A stretch of 63,381 nt of DNA from CAZHCA01 sp964530825 (GTDB lineage: Bacteria > Bacteroidota > Bacteroidia > Chitinophagales > Saprospiraceae): positions 1 through 63,381 of the forward strand of contig CAZHCA010000025.1 in the NCBI GenBank assembly GCA_964530825.1. The letters run 5' to 3'. A model generated the notes under the pieces. The model was not told the DNA's origin, did no database searches, and worked only from the letters and a program-made list of their open reading frames with translations. The position numbers were made by a program, and so were the translations under genes. Of the stretch, positions 16,460 to 25,282 are shown one piece after another. Position 1 is the stretch's first letter. Every line of letters starts with the position of its first letter.

Positions 16460-17143
16460 TCAGGCATGCTCGTTAAATTTATAACCTACGCCGTAGACTG
16501 TTTTCACAAAACCCTGTGCCTGGCAACCGGCAAGTTTCTTTCTTAAATTTTTTAAATGGGCGTAGAGGAAGTCGTACGAGGTGGCTTCTTCAGCGTAATT
16601 TCCCCAGATGTATTCAGCTAGGCTTTCTTTCGTAACGATTCGGTTTTTGTTGCGTGCCAAATAAAGCAAAATATCATACTCTATTTTGGTTAGCCTTACG
16701 TATTGTTCGTCGATCCGTACGCTGCGCTCATCCAGCTTGATAATCATTCTGCCCAGGTGTAATGCCTTTTGGTAATGAAGGCCCGAACGGCGCCGCAGTA
16801 TCGCCCTGATGCGGGCGCGAATTTCCTGGTCGTAGCCAGGTTTGGCTAGATAGTCGTCCGCTCCGGCTTCCAGGCCTTGCACTCTTTCCTCAGGGGTAGA
16901 GCGCGTCGACAGTACAAAAATCCCCGTCTGGGGGCTGTTCCGGTGAATGGGGGCGAGTAAATGGAGCCCCTCTCCATCGGCTAAAGCAGGTTCCAATACA
17001 ACGATGTCATAATCGTAATTGATCAGCCTGCGGTAGGCTTCTTTGTAACTGGCTACCGACTCGATTATGGCTTCGGCCCGCCCGAACAAGCGGTTCAGTC
17101 TTTTGGCAGAAACCGGGTCGGCGTCAATGCATAAGGCTTTCAT
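16460..17143 (-). CDS. Orphan OmpR/PhoB-type regulator lacking the phospho-acceptor Asp
   Basis: A 227-residue regulator with receiver domain (1-120) and winged-helix DNA-binding domain (about 127-225, ending TVYGVGYKF). In the receiver the acidic pocket (Asp7, Asp9), the LST segment and Lys101 are kept, but the phospho-acceptor position reads VVLEPALADGEG, with Glu51 instead of Asp. Asp-to-Glu changes can mimic phosphorylation, so it may be constitutively active or controlled otherwise. No histidine kinase gene is adjacent. It is transcribed away from the 17301 operon, with about 155 bases between them for shared control. Confidence 0.88.
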   Translation of the reverse strand: MKALCIDADPVSAKRLNRLFGRAEAIIESVASYKEAYRRLINYDYDIVVLEPALADGEGLHLLAPIHRNSPQTGIFVLSTRSTPEERVQGLEAGADDYLAKPGYDQEIRARIRAILRRRSGLHYQKALHLGRMIIKLDERSVRIDEQYVRLTKIEYDILLYLARNKNRIVTKESLAEYIWGNYAEEATSYDFLYAHLKNLRKKLAGCQAQGFVKTVYGVGYKFNEHA

Positions 17144-17300
17144 AATCCAAAATTTATACTCCCGACCGCACTAGGCGGATGACAGCAAGGAAGAAAAATG
17201 TTACGCATACCTCAAAATTCAGAATTTATTCAGAATTCTCGCCTTTGTTTACGCTCAATTCTTTTCACCAACACTTAATACCGGCGCACGCCGGATTGGA

Positions 17301-17939
17301 ATGACGAGCTGGATTGAAAAACAAAACGCTTTTCCGCGACTCGCGGAGGCTCTGATGGAGCAGGACTACGGGGTGATCGATCATTTTCTCTCCCCCGAAC
17401 TACTGGCTTTTCTAAGGAAAGAAGCGCAGCAACAATACCAGGTTGGCGCTTTTCACCGTGCGGGGATCGGCACCGGTGAGGATTTTCAGAAACTGGACCG
17501 GGTGCGGGGCGACCGCATCCAGTGGTTAGAGCGCGGCCAGCCTGCCGACGAATGGAAGCGCTTTTGGAGTCAAATCGATCAGCTGATTAGGTTTTTGAAT
17601 CGCCTGTGTTTCTTAGCGATCAAGCGGGCGGAGTTACATTTTGCAGTGTATCCGGTCGGCGCATTTTACCGCCGCCACCTCGATATCTTTAAGCATGATC
17701 AATCCCGTAAATTTTCTTTCATCTTGTATCTCAACGATGGGTGGACCGAGGCCGACGGCGGTCAACTCCGGCTGTTTCTTCCCCAGCCCGGCGGTGGGGA
17801 GAAGGCTATTGATATTTTGCCGTCAGGCGGTCGATTGGTCTGCTTTCCTTCCGACCGCATTGAACACGAAGTGTTAGCGGCTCGCCGGGAGCGCTTCAGT
17901 CTTACCGGCTGGTTGCGTGACGATGACCCTTTGCTCTAG
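17301..17939 (+). CDS. 2OG-Fe(II) oxygenase (prolyl-hydroxylase type)
   Basis: A 212-residue 2-oxoglutarate/Fe(II)-dependent dioxygenase. The facial triad is His126 and Asp128 (YRRHLDIF) with His189 (DRIEHEV); Arg198 (RERFSLTGW) should bind 2-oxoglutarate. This resembles the prolyl 4-hydroxylase-like group that hydroxylates peptides or free amino acids. The double-stranded beta-helix core spans about 105-205. It is first of a plus-strand series: SET protein 41 bases later, then two ATP-grasp enzymes and a zinc hydrolase. Its product may be further modified by them. Substrate unknown. Confidence 0.88.
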   Translation: MTSWIEKQNAFPRLAEALMEQDYGVIDHFLSPELLAFLRKEAQQQYQVGAFHRAGIGTGEDFQKLDRVRGDRIQWLERGQPADEWKRFWSQIDQLIRFLNRLCFLAIKRAELHFAVYPVGAFYRRHLDIFKHDQSRKFSFILYLNDGWTEADGGQLRLFLPQPGGGEKAIDILPSGGRLVCFPSDRIEHEVLAARRERFSLTGWLRDDDPLL

Positions 17940-17980
17940 TTCAAGCGCAATCTACCATTATTAACCGTCAATCGGAGTCG

Positions 17981-18589
17981 ATGATTCACCCTGCCACAAC
18001 CATTCAGTATATCAATGCGCAAAAGGGATACGGGGTTTTTGCAACCAGTTTTATTCCCATGGGCACGATGGTCTATGTCAAGGATGCCTTAGAAATCGAG
18101 GTTTCGCCTACGGCTTATGCGCAGCATACGCCGGCATTACAGGCCCACATCGATAAATACTCTTACATCGACGAAAGAGGCGTGCGAATTATCAGCTGGG
18201 ATTTTGCGAAATACGTCAATCATTGTTGCCATTGTAATTCCATGAGTACCGGTTACGGATTCGAAATCGCCACTCGCGATATCTTGCCGGGCGAAGAAAT
18301 TACCGATGAATACGGGCTTTTCAATTTACAAGAACCGATGGCGGTACAGTGCGGTGCACCGGATTGCCGGCGATCGGTCCAACCGGACGATCTCGACCTA
18401 TTGGGCGCTCAGTGGGATTGCCAGGTGCGGCGGGCCCTCGACCGGCTCTGGTACCTCGAACAACCGCTGTGGACTTTCCTCGACCAGGATACTTTAGCAG
18501 CACTGGAGGAATACCGGCACGCCCCGTCTACATACCGTTCGGTACAGCAATTGAAATGCGTACCCGCAATGGCAATCCGAAACAAATGA
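17981..18589 (+). CDS. SET-domain protein lysine methyltransferase-like
   Basis: A 202-residue SET-domain protein. KGYGVFATSFIPMGTMV begins the domain; the pseudoknot motifs YVNHCCHCNS (Asn80, His81) and EEITDEYG (Tyr111) are present. A short post-SET-like segment has Cys124 and Cys129, fewer than a full zinc cluster. SET proteins methylate lysine side chains using SAM; bacterial targets are mostly unknown. It lies in the ATP-grasp operon, 21 bases before the next gene, suggesting that a peptide or small-protein lysine is the substrate. Confidence 0.87.
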   Translation: MIHPATTIQYINAQKGYGVFATSFIPMGTMVYVKDALEIEVSPTAYAQHTPALQAHIDKYSYIDERGVRIISWDFAKYVNHCCHCNSMSTGYGFEIATRDILPGEEITDEYGLFNLQEPMAVQCGAPDCRRSVQPDDLDLLGAQWDCQVRRALDRLWYLEQPLWTFLDQDTLAALEEYRHAPSTYRSVQQLKCVPAMAIRNK

Positions 18590-18610
18590 AATCGGTCCTG
18601 CGATTGCTGA

Positions 18611-20134
18611 ATGCATTCTATTTTCCTTGATCTACATTCCATCTCTCCGGGAATTTTCTTAACATCACAGCAATTGACACTGCAAGCAAATACAGGAAAC
18701 GTGGCAACAAAAATCATCCGTCCGGGAGAGTTTGAAGGGCATCGACATTGGTATCCGAAAGCACTAAACGCGACGATTCACCCCATGGTGAATTTTTTTA
18801 TGAACCTGAGTCGCGAGCGAATGGTCTCCCGCTACTGTCATTTGCACCCGAAGGTAGATGCCAGCAAAATGCACGAAGTGCTCACTTACCGGTGCAAGTA
18901 CTTTCGCTGGGCCGGGGCTGATCTGTTCAATGTGACCTCAGCGGGTGGTAAACGGCAGATGGTCGTCATCGAAAACAACTCCTGCCCCTCGGGGCAAAAG
19001 TCGATGCCGCTACTCGACGATAATTCGGAGCAGGGGAGTTACTATTGGCTGATCCACCGCACCTTTCGAACCCTGCTCAAAAAGCGGCCGGGCCTAAAGG
19101 GCGGTTTGGCGGTGGTTTTTGATAAAAACCCGATGGAGGCTTCGGGTTATGCGGCCGTCATTGCGGACATCAGCCAGGAGCCGGTTTATTATGTACCCTT
19201 CTACGAAAAAGACCGCAATCCGCCGGTTCGCTTTACCGAGGGGGTCATGGAAGTACGCGACGAGTGGGGGCATTGGCATCCCATTCGGGCAGCTTTCCGC
19301 TACGTTACCCAGCGCCCTTGGAACCGGATACCACTGCATACCAAAACCCGTATCTTGAATCCGGTGGTGGCCTGTCTGGCAGGGGGGCGCAACAAAATGG
19401 TGGCTGCAAAGGCCTACGACATGTACAACGCTGAGATCGAACCCTTCGGCTTGAAAATAAATACGCCAGAGACGATCTGGGATATCAGCAAACAGGAAAT
19501 CCCCTTGTGGGTTAAAAAAATGGGCGGCCAGGCAGTGGTGAAGGTACCTTACAGCAATGCCGGGCAGGGCGTTTTCACCATCGTTAACGAAGAGGAATTA
19601 GCCAAATTTATGGAGATGGACTTCCCCTACGACCGGTTCATTCTGCAGAGCCTGATTGGAAATTACCAATGGAGTTCGATTTCTTCTGCCGGCCGGCTCT
19701 ATCACGTTGGTACGATTCCGAATACCAAAGGGAAAACCCACGTGGCCGATCTGCGGCTGATGGTGAACTCGACCGAGGAGGGCATCCGGCCCCTTTGTAT
19801 TTATGCGCGCAGGGCCCTTAACCCACTGGAGGATGTCATTGAATCGGGTTCCGAATCCTGGGATATTCTGGGTACGAACCTGTCGATCAAAATGCCTGAC
19901 GGTAGTTGGGGCAGCGATACCAACCGCTTGATCCTGATGGATCGGCGCGACTTCAATAAATTAGGAATCGGCCTTGATGACCTGATCGAGGCTTACATTC
20001 AGACGGTGCTGTCGACCATTGCGATCGATCAAATGGCGCAGACCCTCATGAATAAGCAGGGACGCTTCCGCATGCGACTGTTTAAATCGCTCAATAACGA
20101 TGCTTCCCTGCTTGACGAAATCGCCACCGGATAG
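18611..20134 (+). CDS. ATP-grasp-like enzyme, unknown substrate
   Basis: A protein of up to 507 residues with an ATP-grasp-like C-terminal half: AVVKVPYSNAGQGVFTIVNEEEL near residue 310 looks like the nucleotide-binding lysine and glycine-rich loop, and DFPYDRFILQSLIG follows as the next strand. ATP-grasp enzymes form amide bonds through acyl-phosphates. The N-terminal half (IIRPGEFEGHRHWYPKALN...) is not recognised. A GTG at 18701 gives a shorter form starting VATKIIRPGEF; the true start is uncertain. The gene sits between the SET gene and a RimK/GshB-like ATP-grasp gene, with 20-base spacings. Confidence 0.75.
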   Translation: MHSIFLDLHSISPGIFLTSQQLTLQANTGNVATKIIRPGEFEGHRHWYPKALNATIHPMVNFFMNLSRERMVSRYCHLHPKVDASKMHEVLTYRCKYFRWAGADLFNVTSAGGKRQMVVIENNSCPSGQKSMPLLDDNSEQGSYYWLIHRTFRTLLKKRPGLKGGLAVVFDKNPMEASGYAAVIADISQEPVYYVPFYEKDRNPPVRFTEGVMEVRDEWGHWHPIRAAFRYVTQRPWNRIPLHTKTRILNPVVACLAGGRNKMVAAKAYDMYNAEIEPFGLKINTPETIWDISKQEIPLWVKKMGGQAVVKVPYSNAGQGVFTIVNEEELAKFMEMDFPYDRFILQSLIGNYQWSSISSAGRLYHVGTIPNTKGKTHVADLRLMVNSTEEGIRPLCIYARRALNPLEDVIESGSESWDILGTNLSIKMPDGSWGSDTNRLILMDRRDFNKLGIGLDDLIEAYIQTVLSTIAIDQMAQTLMNKQGRFRMRLFKSLNNDASLLDEIATG

Positions 20135-20154
20135 GGGCATAGGGCTCACAGATT

Positions 20155-21174
20155 ATGGAAAAGATCAAGCTACTGGTACTCACGGAGCACGGAGCGCATA
20201 GCAATGCCAACTCGATTTATCCACTCCTGCGCAGGATGCGCAATCATTGCGGTTGTGCGCGTATCGATTTAGCCAGCCGGAGCTTGCCCTGGAATGCCGG
20301 CTTTTTCCGGGGCGAAGATCGCGGTCATCTTTGGGTTACTACCGTGACCAATCGCTTTCGCTATACCCGGGACGGCAGGTATTTCAATGCGCCCATCCGG
20401 CGTGTCGACCCGGCCGATTACCAGGCCATACTAGTTCGCCTACCTCACCCCACGCTCGATGCATTCTGGGATTTTCTGGAAACCCACTTTGACCAAGCGG
20501 TTATTATCAATCACCCGGCGGGCATTCGCGAAACGAGTAATAAGGCATACCTCCTGCAGTTTCCCGAGCTCTGCCCGCCCATGCAGCTTTGCCAGTGTAT
20601 ATCGGACATCGAGGCACTGCGGGCTGATTATCCGATCGTGCTCAAACCCCTGCATAATTACGGCGGAAAAGGGGTGGTACGAATTGAAGTGGATACCGTT
20701 TGGGTCGGCAACCAACGCACCACATTTCGTAGCTTTGTACAACATTTGGGGGAAGCTCCCATCGAATACCTGGCCATGCGCTATTTACCAGGCGTGGCCG
20801 AGGGCGATAAACGGATCATTGTTTGCAACGGCGAAGTAATGGGCGCTTCCTTGCGCGTGCCCGCACCAGGGTCGTGGTTATGCAACGCTGCTCAAGGCGG
20901 ATCGGCGGTGGCTGCCGATTTGATGGAAGAAGAGCGTTCGATGGTCGACCGGCTGGCGCCGGTGATGGCAGCAAAAGGAATCGTTTTATTTGGGTTGGAC
21001 ACCCTGAAAGATGATAACGGACAGCGCATTTTATCCGAAATTAATACCATGAGCCTGGGCGGGCTGATTCAAACCGAAAGACTTAATGGTCTCCCGGTCG
21101 TGCAGCGAATTGCCGATGCATTATGGCGCCATATCAATCTAAATGTTTATGGAAAATTATCTCATTCTGCATAG
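20155..21174 (+). CDS. RimK/glutathione-synthetase-like ATP-grasp ligase
   Basis: A 339-residue ATP-grasp ligase. Nucleotide-binding motif PIVLKPLHNYGGKGVVRIE (about 160-178) and the metal-binding end ILSEINTMSLGGLIQTE (Glu and Asn ligands) match the RimK/GshB group, which joins an amino acid to a carboxylate or a peptide end. The N-terminal third resembles a pre-ATP-grasp domain. It follows another ATP-grasp enzyme and overlaps the AstE-like gene by 32 bases, so translation is probably coupled. Two ligases in a row suggest stepwise peptide-bond formation. Confidence 0.87.
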   Translation: MEKIKLLVLTEHGAHSNANSIYPLLRRMRNHCGCARIDLASRSLPWNAGFFRGEDRGHLWVTTVTNRFRYTRDGRYFNAPIRRVDPADYQAILVRLPHPTLDAFWDFLETHFDQAVIINHPAGIRETSNKAYLLQFPELCPPMQLCQCISDIEALRADYPIVLKPLHNYGGKGVVRIEVDTVWVGNQRTTFRSFVQHLGEAPIEYLAMRYLPGVAEGDKRIIVCNGEVMGASLRVPAPGSWLCNAAQGGSAVAADLMEEERSMVDRLAPVMAAKGIVLFGLDTLKDDNGQRILSEINTMSLGGLIQTERLNGLPVVQRIADALWRHINLNVYGKLSHSA

Positions 21175-22150
21175 TCAGGACGCAGCTACCATCGAGGAGC
21201 TGCGATTAGATCAGGTGCCCCGGGGGCAAGTCCGGCGGTTCATGCTTCACCTCGTCAACGATGGAATGGGGCTGCCGGTTTATGTGCCGATCATTGTAGC
21301 CCGCGGTCGTACCGATGGGCCTACCCTGGGCCTGACGGCCGCCGTGCACGGCAATGAAATTAACGGTATCCCCGTGATCCAACGGCTCTTCCAAGAGGTC
21401 GATGTAGACAGTTTGAAGGGCAGCATCGTCGGGGTGCCGGTAGTCAATATACCTTCCCTACTGCGCAATAAGCGCCTTTTTATTGATGGGGTCGACCTTA
21501 ACCACATCATGCCCGGGCGCGAAGACGGCAACGTGAGCCAAGTTTACGCCTGGCGCATCGTCAACCGCATTGTGCACCAGTTCGACTACTTGCTCGATTT
21601 GCATACTGCGAGCTTCGGGCGCGTCAACTCCTATTATATCCGGGCTGACCTACACGACCCGGTTACCCGCGAGATGGCGATGCTGCAAAACGCACAAATT
21701 ATCGTACACAACCCGCCCTCGGACGGCACGTTGCGCGGTGCGGCGGGCGCTATCGGCATCCATGCGGTGACCCTGGAAGTGGGTAACCCGAATACTTTCC
21801 AGCGGGGTCATATTCGTAACGGCCTCACCGGCATTCATAATCTGCTGGCCTACCTAGGGTTACACGAGGCCGATATTGAACCCGCTGTACAAAGCCCCAT
21901 TGTTTGCAAATCGTCGTATTGGATCTATACCGACACCGGTGGTATCCTGAACGTCCATCCGGAGGTGGGCAGTATCGTGCGCGAAGGTGCGCTGATTGCT
22001 ACGCTACGCGACGTATTCGGCGACAAGGTGCGGGAATACCGTGCCCCTGAGGAAGGAATCGTGATCGGCAAAAGCGTCAACCCGATCAACCAAACCGGCG
22101 GACGCATCCTGCATCTGGGCATCCTCGAAGAGGATCGCACCTCCGGTTAA
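21143..22150 (+). CDS. Succinylglutamate desuccinylase/aspartoacylase-family zinc hydrolase
   Basis: A 335-residue AstE/AspA-family (M14-like) zinc enzyme. Zinc ligands are His69 and Glu72 in AVHGNEING and His154 in LLDLHTASFG; the likely catalytic glutamate is Glu212 in TLEVGNP. The family removes acyl groups from N-acyl amino acids. It starts inside the preceding ligase gene (ATG at 21143, another at 21149) and ends 4 bases inside the convergent MBOAT gene. As last gene of the ATP-grasp operon it may trim or release a ligated product. Substrate unknown. Confidence 0.88.
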   Translation: MFMENYLILHSQDAATIEELRLDQVPRGQVRRFMLHLVNDGMGLPVYVPIIVARGRTDGPTLGLTAAVHGNEINGIPVIQRLFQEVDVDSLKGSIVGVPVVNIPSLLRNKRLFIDGVDLNHIMPGREDGNVSQVYAWRIVNRIVHQFDYLLDLHTASFGRVNSYYIRADLHDPVTREMAMLQNAQIIVHNPPSDGTLRGAAGAIGIHAVTLEVGNPNTFQRGHIRNGLTGIHNLLAYLGLHEADIEPAVQSPIVCKSSYWIYTDTGGILNVHPEVGSIVREGALIATLRDVFGDKVREYRAPEEGIVIGKSVNPINQTGGRILHLGILEEDRTSG

Positions 22151-23883
22151 AACTGGAAATAAATAAACGGTACAATGTCCGAACTGGCGGTCTGGATGAC
22201 GATCCAGATTACCCCAGCCATTACGAAAGACTTGGCGGGTAGGGGCAGTCGTAAAAAGGTTTGCTCGACCCGCCATTGCCAGTTTTCGGGTAAAAAGTGC
22301 AAAACGAAACCCAATAGGATAAGACTGAATACAGCCCCGTAGCTGGCCGCCACCTGAGGGATGATGCTCAGCTCAAAGGCGCCGAAAAGTTGCCCCAGCA
22401 CAGCCCCGGCAGTTTCCATGGGGGGTAACGGGTTGTTGAGTGCACCCGCCCGGAAGAAAATCCAGCAGAAGGTGACAAAGTGAAAAACAAAAATTCCGCT
22501 CATCAAACGATGGGCACACCCCGGTCGGCCCCGGCGTTCGGCAATGGCATCCCATAAACCGCCGAACCCATACAGACAGACCCAGATGGAAAGGAGCATA
22601 AAGTTGCCACGCGTATAGTGTTGATAAGTTTCGGCCAGGTAAATCCCGCCCTGAAACTGGGTCCATAAAACCAACTGGGTGATCAGGTGCACGGTGATCA
22701 ATACCAGTAGGGAGCGCAGCGCGGGGTTGCCCAAGCGTTTGCCCGATTCTTCACTGCCGCGATCCATGGCTAATGCCAGGCCATGCAGTCCGCCCCAGGC
22801 AATAAATACCCAACTCGGTCCGTGCCAAAGTCCGCCCAGGAGCATGGTGACCATCAAATGCAAATAGGTGCGCCGGCGGCTGTGCCGGTTGCCGCCCATC
22901 GATATGTAGAGGTAGTCGCGCAACCAGGTAGAAAGGGAGATATGCCAGCGCCGCCAAAAATCGCGGATACTAAGCGCCCGGTAGGGTTTGCGGAAATTCT
23001 CAGGCAGCTGAAAGCCCATCAGCAGGGCCAGCCCGATCGCCATATCCGAATAGCCGGAGAAGTCGCAGTAAATTTGGATCGCATACCCGTAAGAGGCCAT
23101 TAGATTCTCGAAACCGGAGTACAAGGCCGGACTTTCAAACACCCGGTCCACAAAGTTTACGCTGATGTAATCGCTGATGACTGCTTTTTTGAATAACCCG
23201 CCGGCAATGAGTAGCAGCCCTTTACTAATGTCCGCCTCTTTCAATACGAGGCGCTGCCGAATTTGCGGGATAAAATCAGCTGCCCGCACGATTGGACCGG
23301 CTACCAGCTGAGGAAAAAAGCTGACGAAAAAGCCAAAGTCCATCAATGCTCGAAAAAAGGAGGGCAGATCGTGCACGTGCTCGGTTACCGGCAGGAGCTT
23401 ACCGCGGTAGACGTCAATGCTGTAGCTCATTGTCTGGAAGGTGAAAAAGGAAATACCCACCGGCAGGAAAAGGTCGATGGTAGAAATGCCGCCTCCACTA
23501 ATTGCGTTCCAGGAATCGATAAAGAAATTGGTGTATTTGAAGTAACCCAGCATACCCAGATTGACCAGGATGCTGAGCCAGAGAAAAATCCGCCTGAGCC
23601 GAGGGGTTTTGGAGTGGTAGATAAAATGACCCAGCACAAAGTCGGAAACCGTCGACAGAATCAAAAGCAGAAAGAAAAAACCGCTGCATTTGTAGTAGAA
23701 AAAGATGGAAAACGCCAATACATAGAGCGTGCGCCAGTTGATGCGGTGCAAAAGCAAAACATATCCTCCGTAAAACAAGGTGAAGAGCAGGAAAAAAGCG
23801 CCGCTGTTGAACAGCAGCGGGGCGGTCTCCTGATAGGTGATCAGCTCCTGCAGCGCCGACCATTGCAGTTCAATACCGTTCAT
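22147..23883 (-). CDS. MBOAT-family O-acyltransferase (AlgI-like)
   Basis: A 578-residue polytopic membrane protein of the MBOAT family. The conserved core WHGPSWVFIAWGGLHG contains the catalytic-type histidine, preceded by RALSIRDFWRRWHISLSTWLRDYLY, the AlgI/DltB hallmark. Such proteins bring acyl groups across the membrane for O-acylation of polysaccharides. The start is set at the ATG at 23883, as 23889 is a GTG two codons earlier. It overlaps the end of the LysM-SGNH gene by 14 bases, so the set is co-transcribed. Acetyl as donor is inference. Confidence 0.92.
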   Translation of the reverse strand: MNGIELQWSALQELITYQETAPLLFNSGAFFLLFTLFYGGYVLLLHRINWRTLYVLAFSIFFYYKCSGFFFLLLILSTVSDFVLGHFIYHSKTPRLRRIFLWLSILVNLGMLGYFKYTNFFIDSWNAISGGGISTIDLFLPVGISFFTFQTMSYSIDVYRGKLLPVTEHVHDLPSFFRALMDFGFFVSFFPQLVAGPIVRAADFIPQIRQRLVLKEADISKGLLLIAGGLFKKAVISDYISVNFVDRVFESPALYSGFENLMASYGYAIQIYCDFSGYSDMAIGLALLMGFQLPENFRKPYRALSIRDFWRRWHISLSTWLRDYLYISMGGNRHSRRRTYLHLMVTMLLGGLWHGPSWVFIAWGGLHGLALAMDRGSEESGKRLGNPALRSLLVLITVHLITQLVLWTQFQGGIYLAETYQHYTRGNFMLLSIWVCLYGFGGLWDAIAERRGRPGCAHRLMSGIFVFHFVTFCWIFFRAGALNNPLPPMETAGAVLGQLFGAFELSIIPQVAASYGAVFSLILLGFVLHFLPENWQWRVEQTFLRLPLPAKSFVMAGVIWIVIQTASSDIVPFIYFQF

Positions 23884-25282
23884 AGGCACCGGTTAGGAGA
23901 GCGGCGTATAGTAAATCCGCCTGTAGTTCGTACCCCTCGCGGGTGAAATGTACGTAATCGGTATGCCCCAGCCCGGCATTGACCCAGTCTTCCATGGCGC
24001 CGGGTCCCCCCATAACAGATTGGAGATCCCATACCGCAGCTCGGAATTGTGGAGCTTCCTCTAGTATTACCCGGCGTACCATATCCTGCCGTACGGCATT
24101 CGATTTTCGGGAGTGGGTGTCGGGGTTGGTCGTCAGTAAGACGGCTGCCCCGGGATGGAGGGCCCGCAGCCGTTCCAGAAACTGCCGCACCTCGGCCCGA
24201 AAGCGCGCTTCCTGCATGTCGGCGGCCAACGCCTCATTGGTCCCCAGGTGGATGACAAACAGGTCGGTCGGCAGGCATACCAGTTCGTCAAAGAAATACG
24301 CCGCTTCGTTGTAGTGATAAAAAGTAGTGCCGTTGACGCCGATGGTATGGTACAGTATCCCCCCGGCGCCGGTTTTTTCCAATAGGATGCCGTGGAGGTC
24401 GGTAGGCTGATGGTTGCCGGTGCCGGAAAGCGTAAAACCGGTAACAGCACTGGTCAATTGTACGCTGTAGGCCCCACAGGTGCTGGGCGTTAGCTGCTGA
24501 AAGAGCGCATAACGGAGATCGTCGGCAGACGGTACGAAGTTGCCGCGTGCTCCCGGAATCCGGATTTCCTGACCGATCCGGAGCTGGTCGCCCGAAAGTT
24601 GATTGGCGGCTCGGATAGCTGCCACCGAGACGTCAAAACGGCGTGCCAAACCGTACAGGGTTTCTCCTGGCTGCACCCGGTAAACAGACGGTGCGCTCGT
24701 GCCGGGACCGGCCTCCTGGACTTCAACTACCCAACCGAAGGGGGCCTGGCCGCGAGGCAGGAAAAAGGTGATTTTATCAAAGGCATAGTCAATACCGTAG
24801 CGATCGCGCAGGTAAAGGTGCAGGTCGAAGGTGGTTTCGGGCGTGCGGAGACTCATGCCGCTGATGCCGAGCGAGAGGCCGTTTCTTTGAAAAATTGTAC
24901 GCCGGTATATCCATTCCTGCGCACTCTCCGACCGGAGGTCCAGAGGACTGTGTGTACCCGCCACCTGGTAGGGGAAAACCAATCCGCGCCCGGCGCAGCC
25001 AAAGGTCTTTTGCAGACGTGATCGCATGCGTCCCGGAAAAAAGTCGGCCTGAATGTGCGAATCACCGATATGCGTAATACGCAGGACTTGATCGGCATCC
25101 TGCCTCAAGCTTTTCAACTGTTGGTAGAAGGGAGCCAGGTGCGCCCGCCCGATGATATGATTCTTTTCGTATGCAATGAAAGGGTAGATCGTATCGCCCG
25201 GAAAGGTGGCTTGTGCCTTCAAGCTGCCAGAACAGCAGAGGAATAGGAAAAAACATATGCCGCTTCGAAGTTCAGAGATCAT
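23870..25282 (-). CDS. Secreted SGNH hydrolase with internal LysM domain
   Basis: A 470-residue exported protein. A signal peptide (MISELRSGICFFLFLCCSGSLKAQ) follows the start at 25282, which overlaps the previous gene's stop; the longer frame is rejected. SGNH/GDSL blocks are ITHIGDSHIQADFF (catalytic Ser), FVIHLGTNEA and DYVHFTREGYELQ (Asp and His). A LysM domain is inserted in the middle (VYRVQPGETLYGLARRFDVS...GQEIRIPG), likely tethering the enzyme to peptidoglycan. With the MBOAT protein it resembles AlgJ/AlgX-type periplasmic acetyl transfer, though here with LysM. Confidence 0.88.
   Translation of the reverse strand: MISELRSGICFFLFLCCSGSLKAQATFPGDTIYPFIAYEKNHIIGRAHLAPFYQQLKSLRQDADQVLRITHIGDSHIQADFFPGRMRSRLQKTFGCAGRGLVFPYQVAGTHSPLDLRSESAQEWIYRRTIFQRNGLSLGISGMSLRTPETTFDLHLYLRDRYGIDYAFDKITFFLPRGQAPFGWVVEVQEAGPGTSAPSVYRVQPGETLYGLARRFDVSVAAIRAANQLSGDQLRIGQEIRIPGARGNFVPSADDLRYALFQQLTPSTCGAYSVQLTSAVTGFTLSGTGNHQPTDLHGILLEKTGAGGILYHTIGVNGTTFYHYNEAAYFFDELVCLPTDLFVIHLGTNEALAADMQEARFRAEVRQFLERLRALHPGAAVLLTTNPDTHSRKSNAVRQDMVRRVILEEAPQFRAAVWDLQSVMGGPGAMEDWVNAGLGHTDYVHFTREGYELQADLLYAALLTGAYERY

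Noticed and set aside
20155..22150. Reading the ligase and AstE-like genes as glutathione or arginine catabolism
   Set aside because: No gshA, astA-D or other pathway genes are present; neighbours point to a modification operon instead.
23263..23946. 227-codon plus-strand frame
   Set aside because: Lies antisense to the MBOAT gene, which has clear catalytic motifs.
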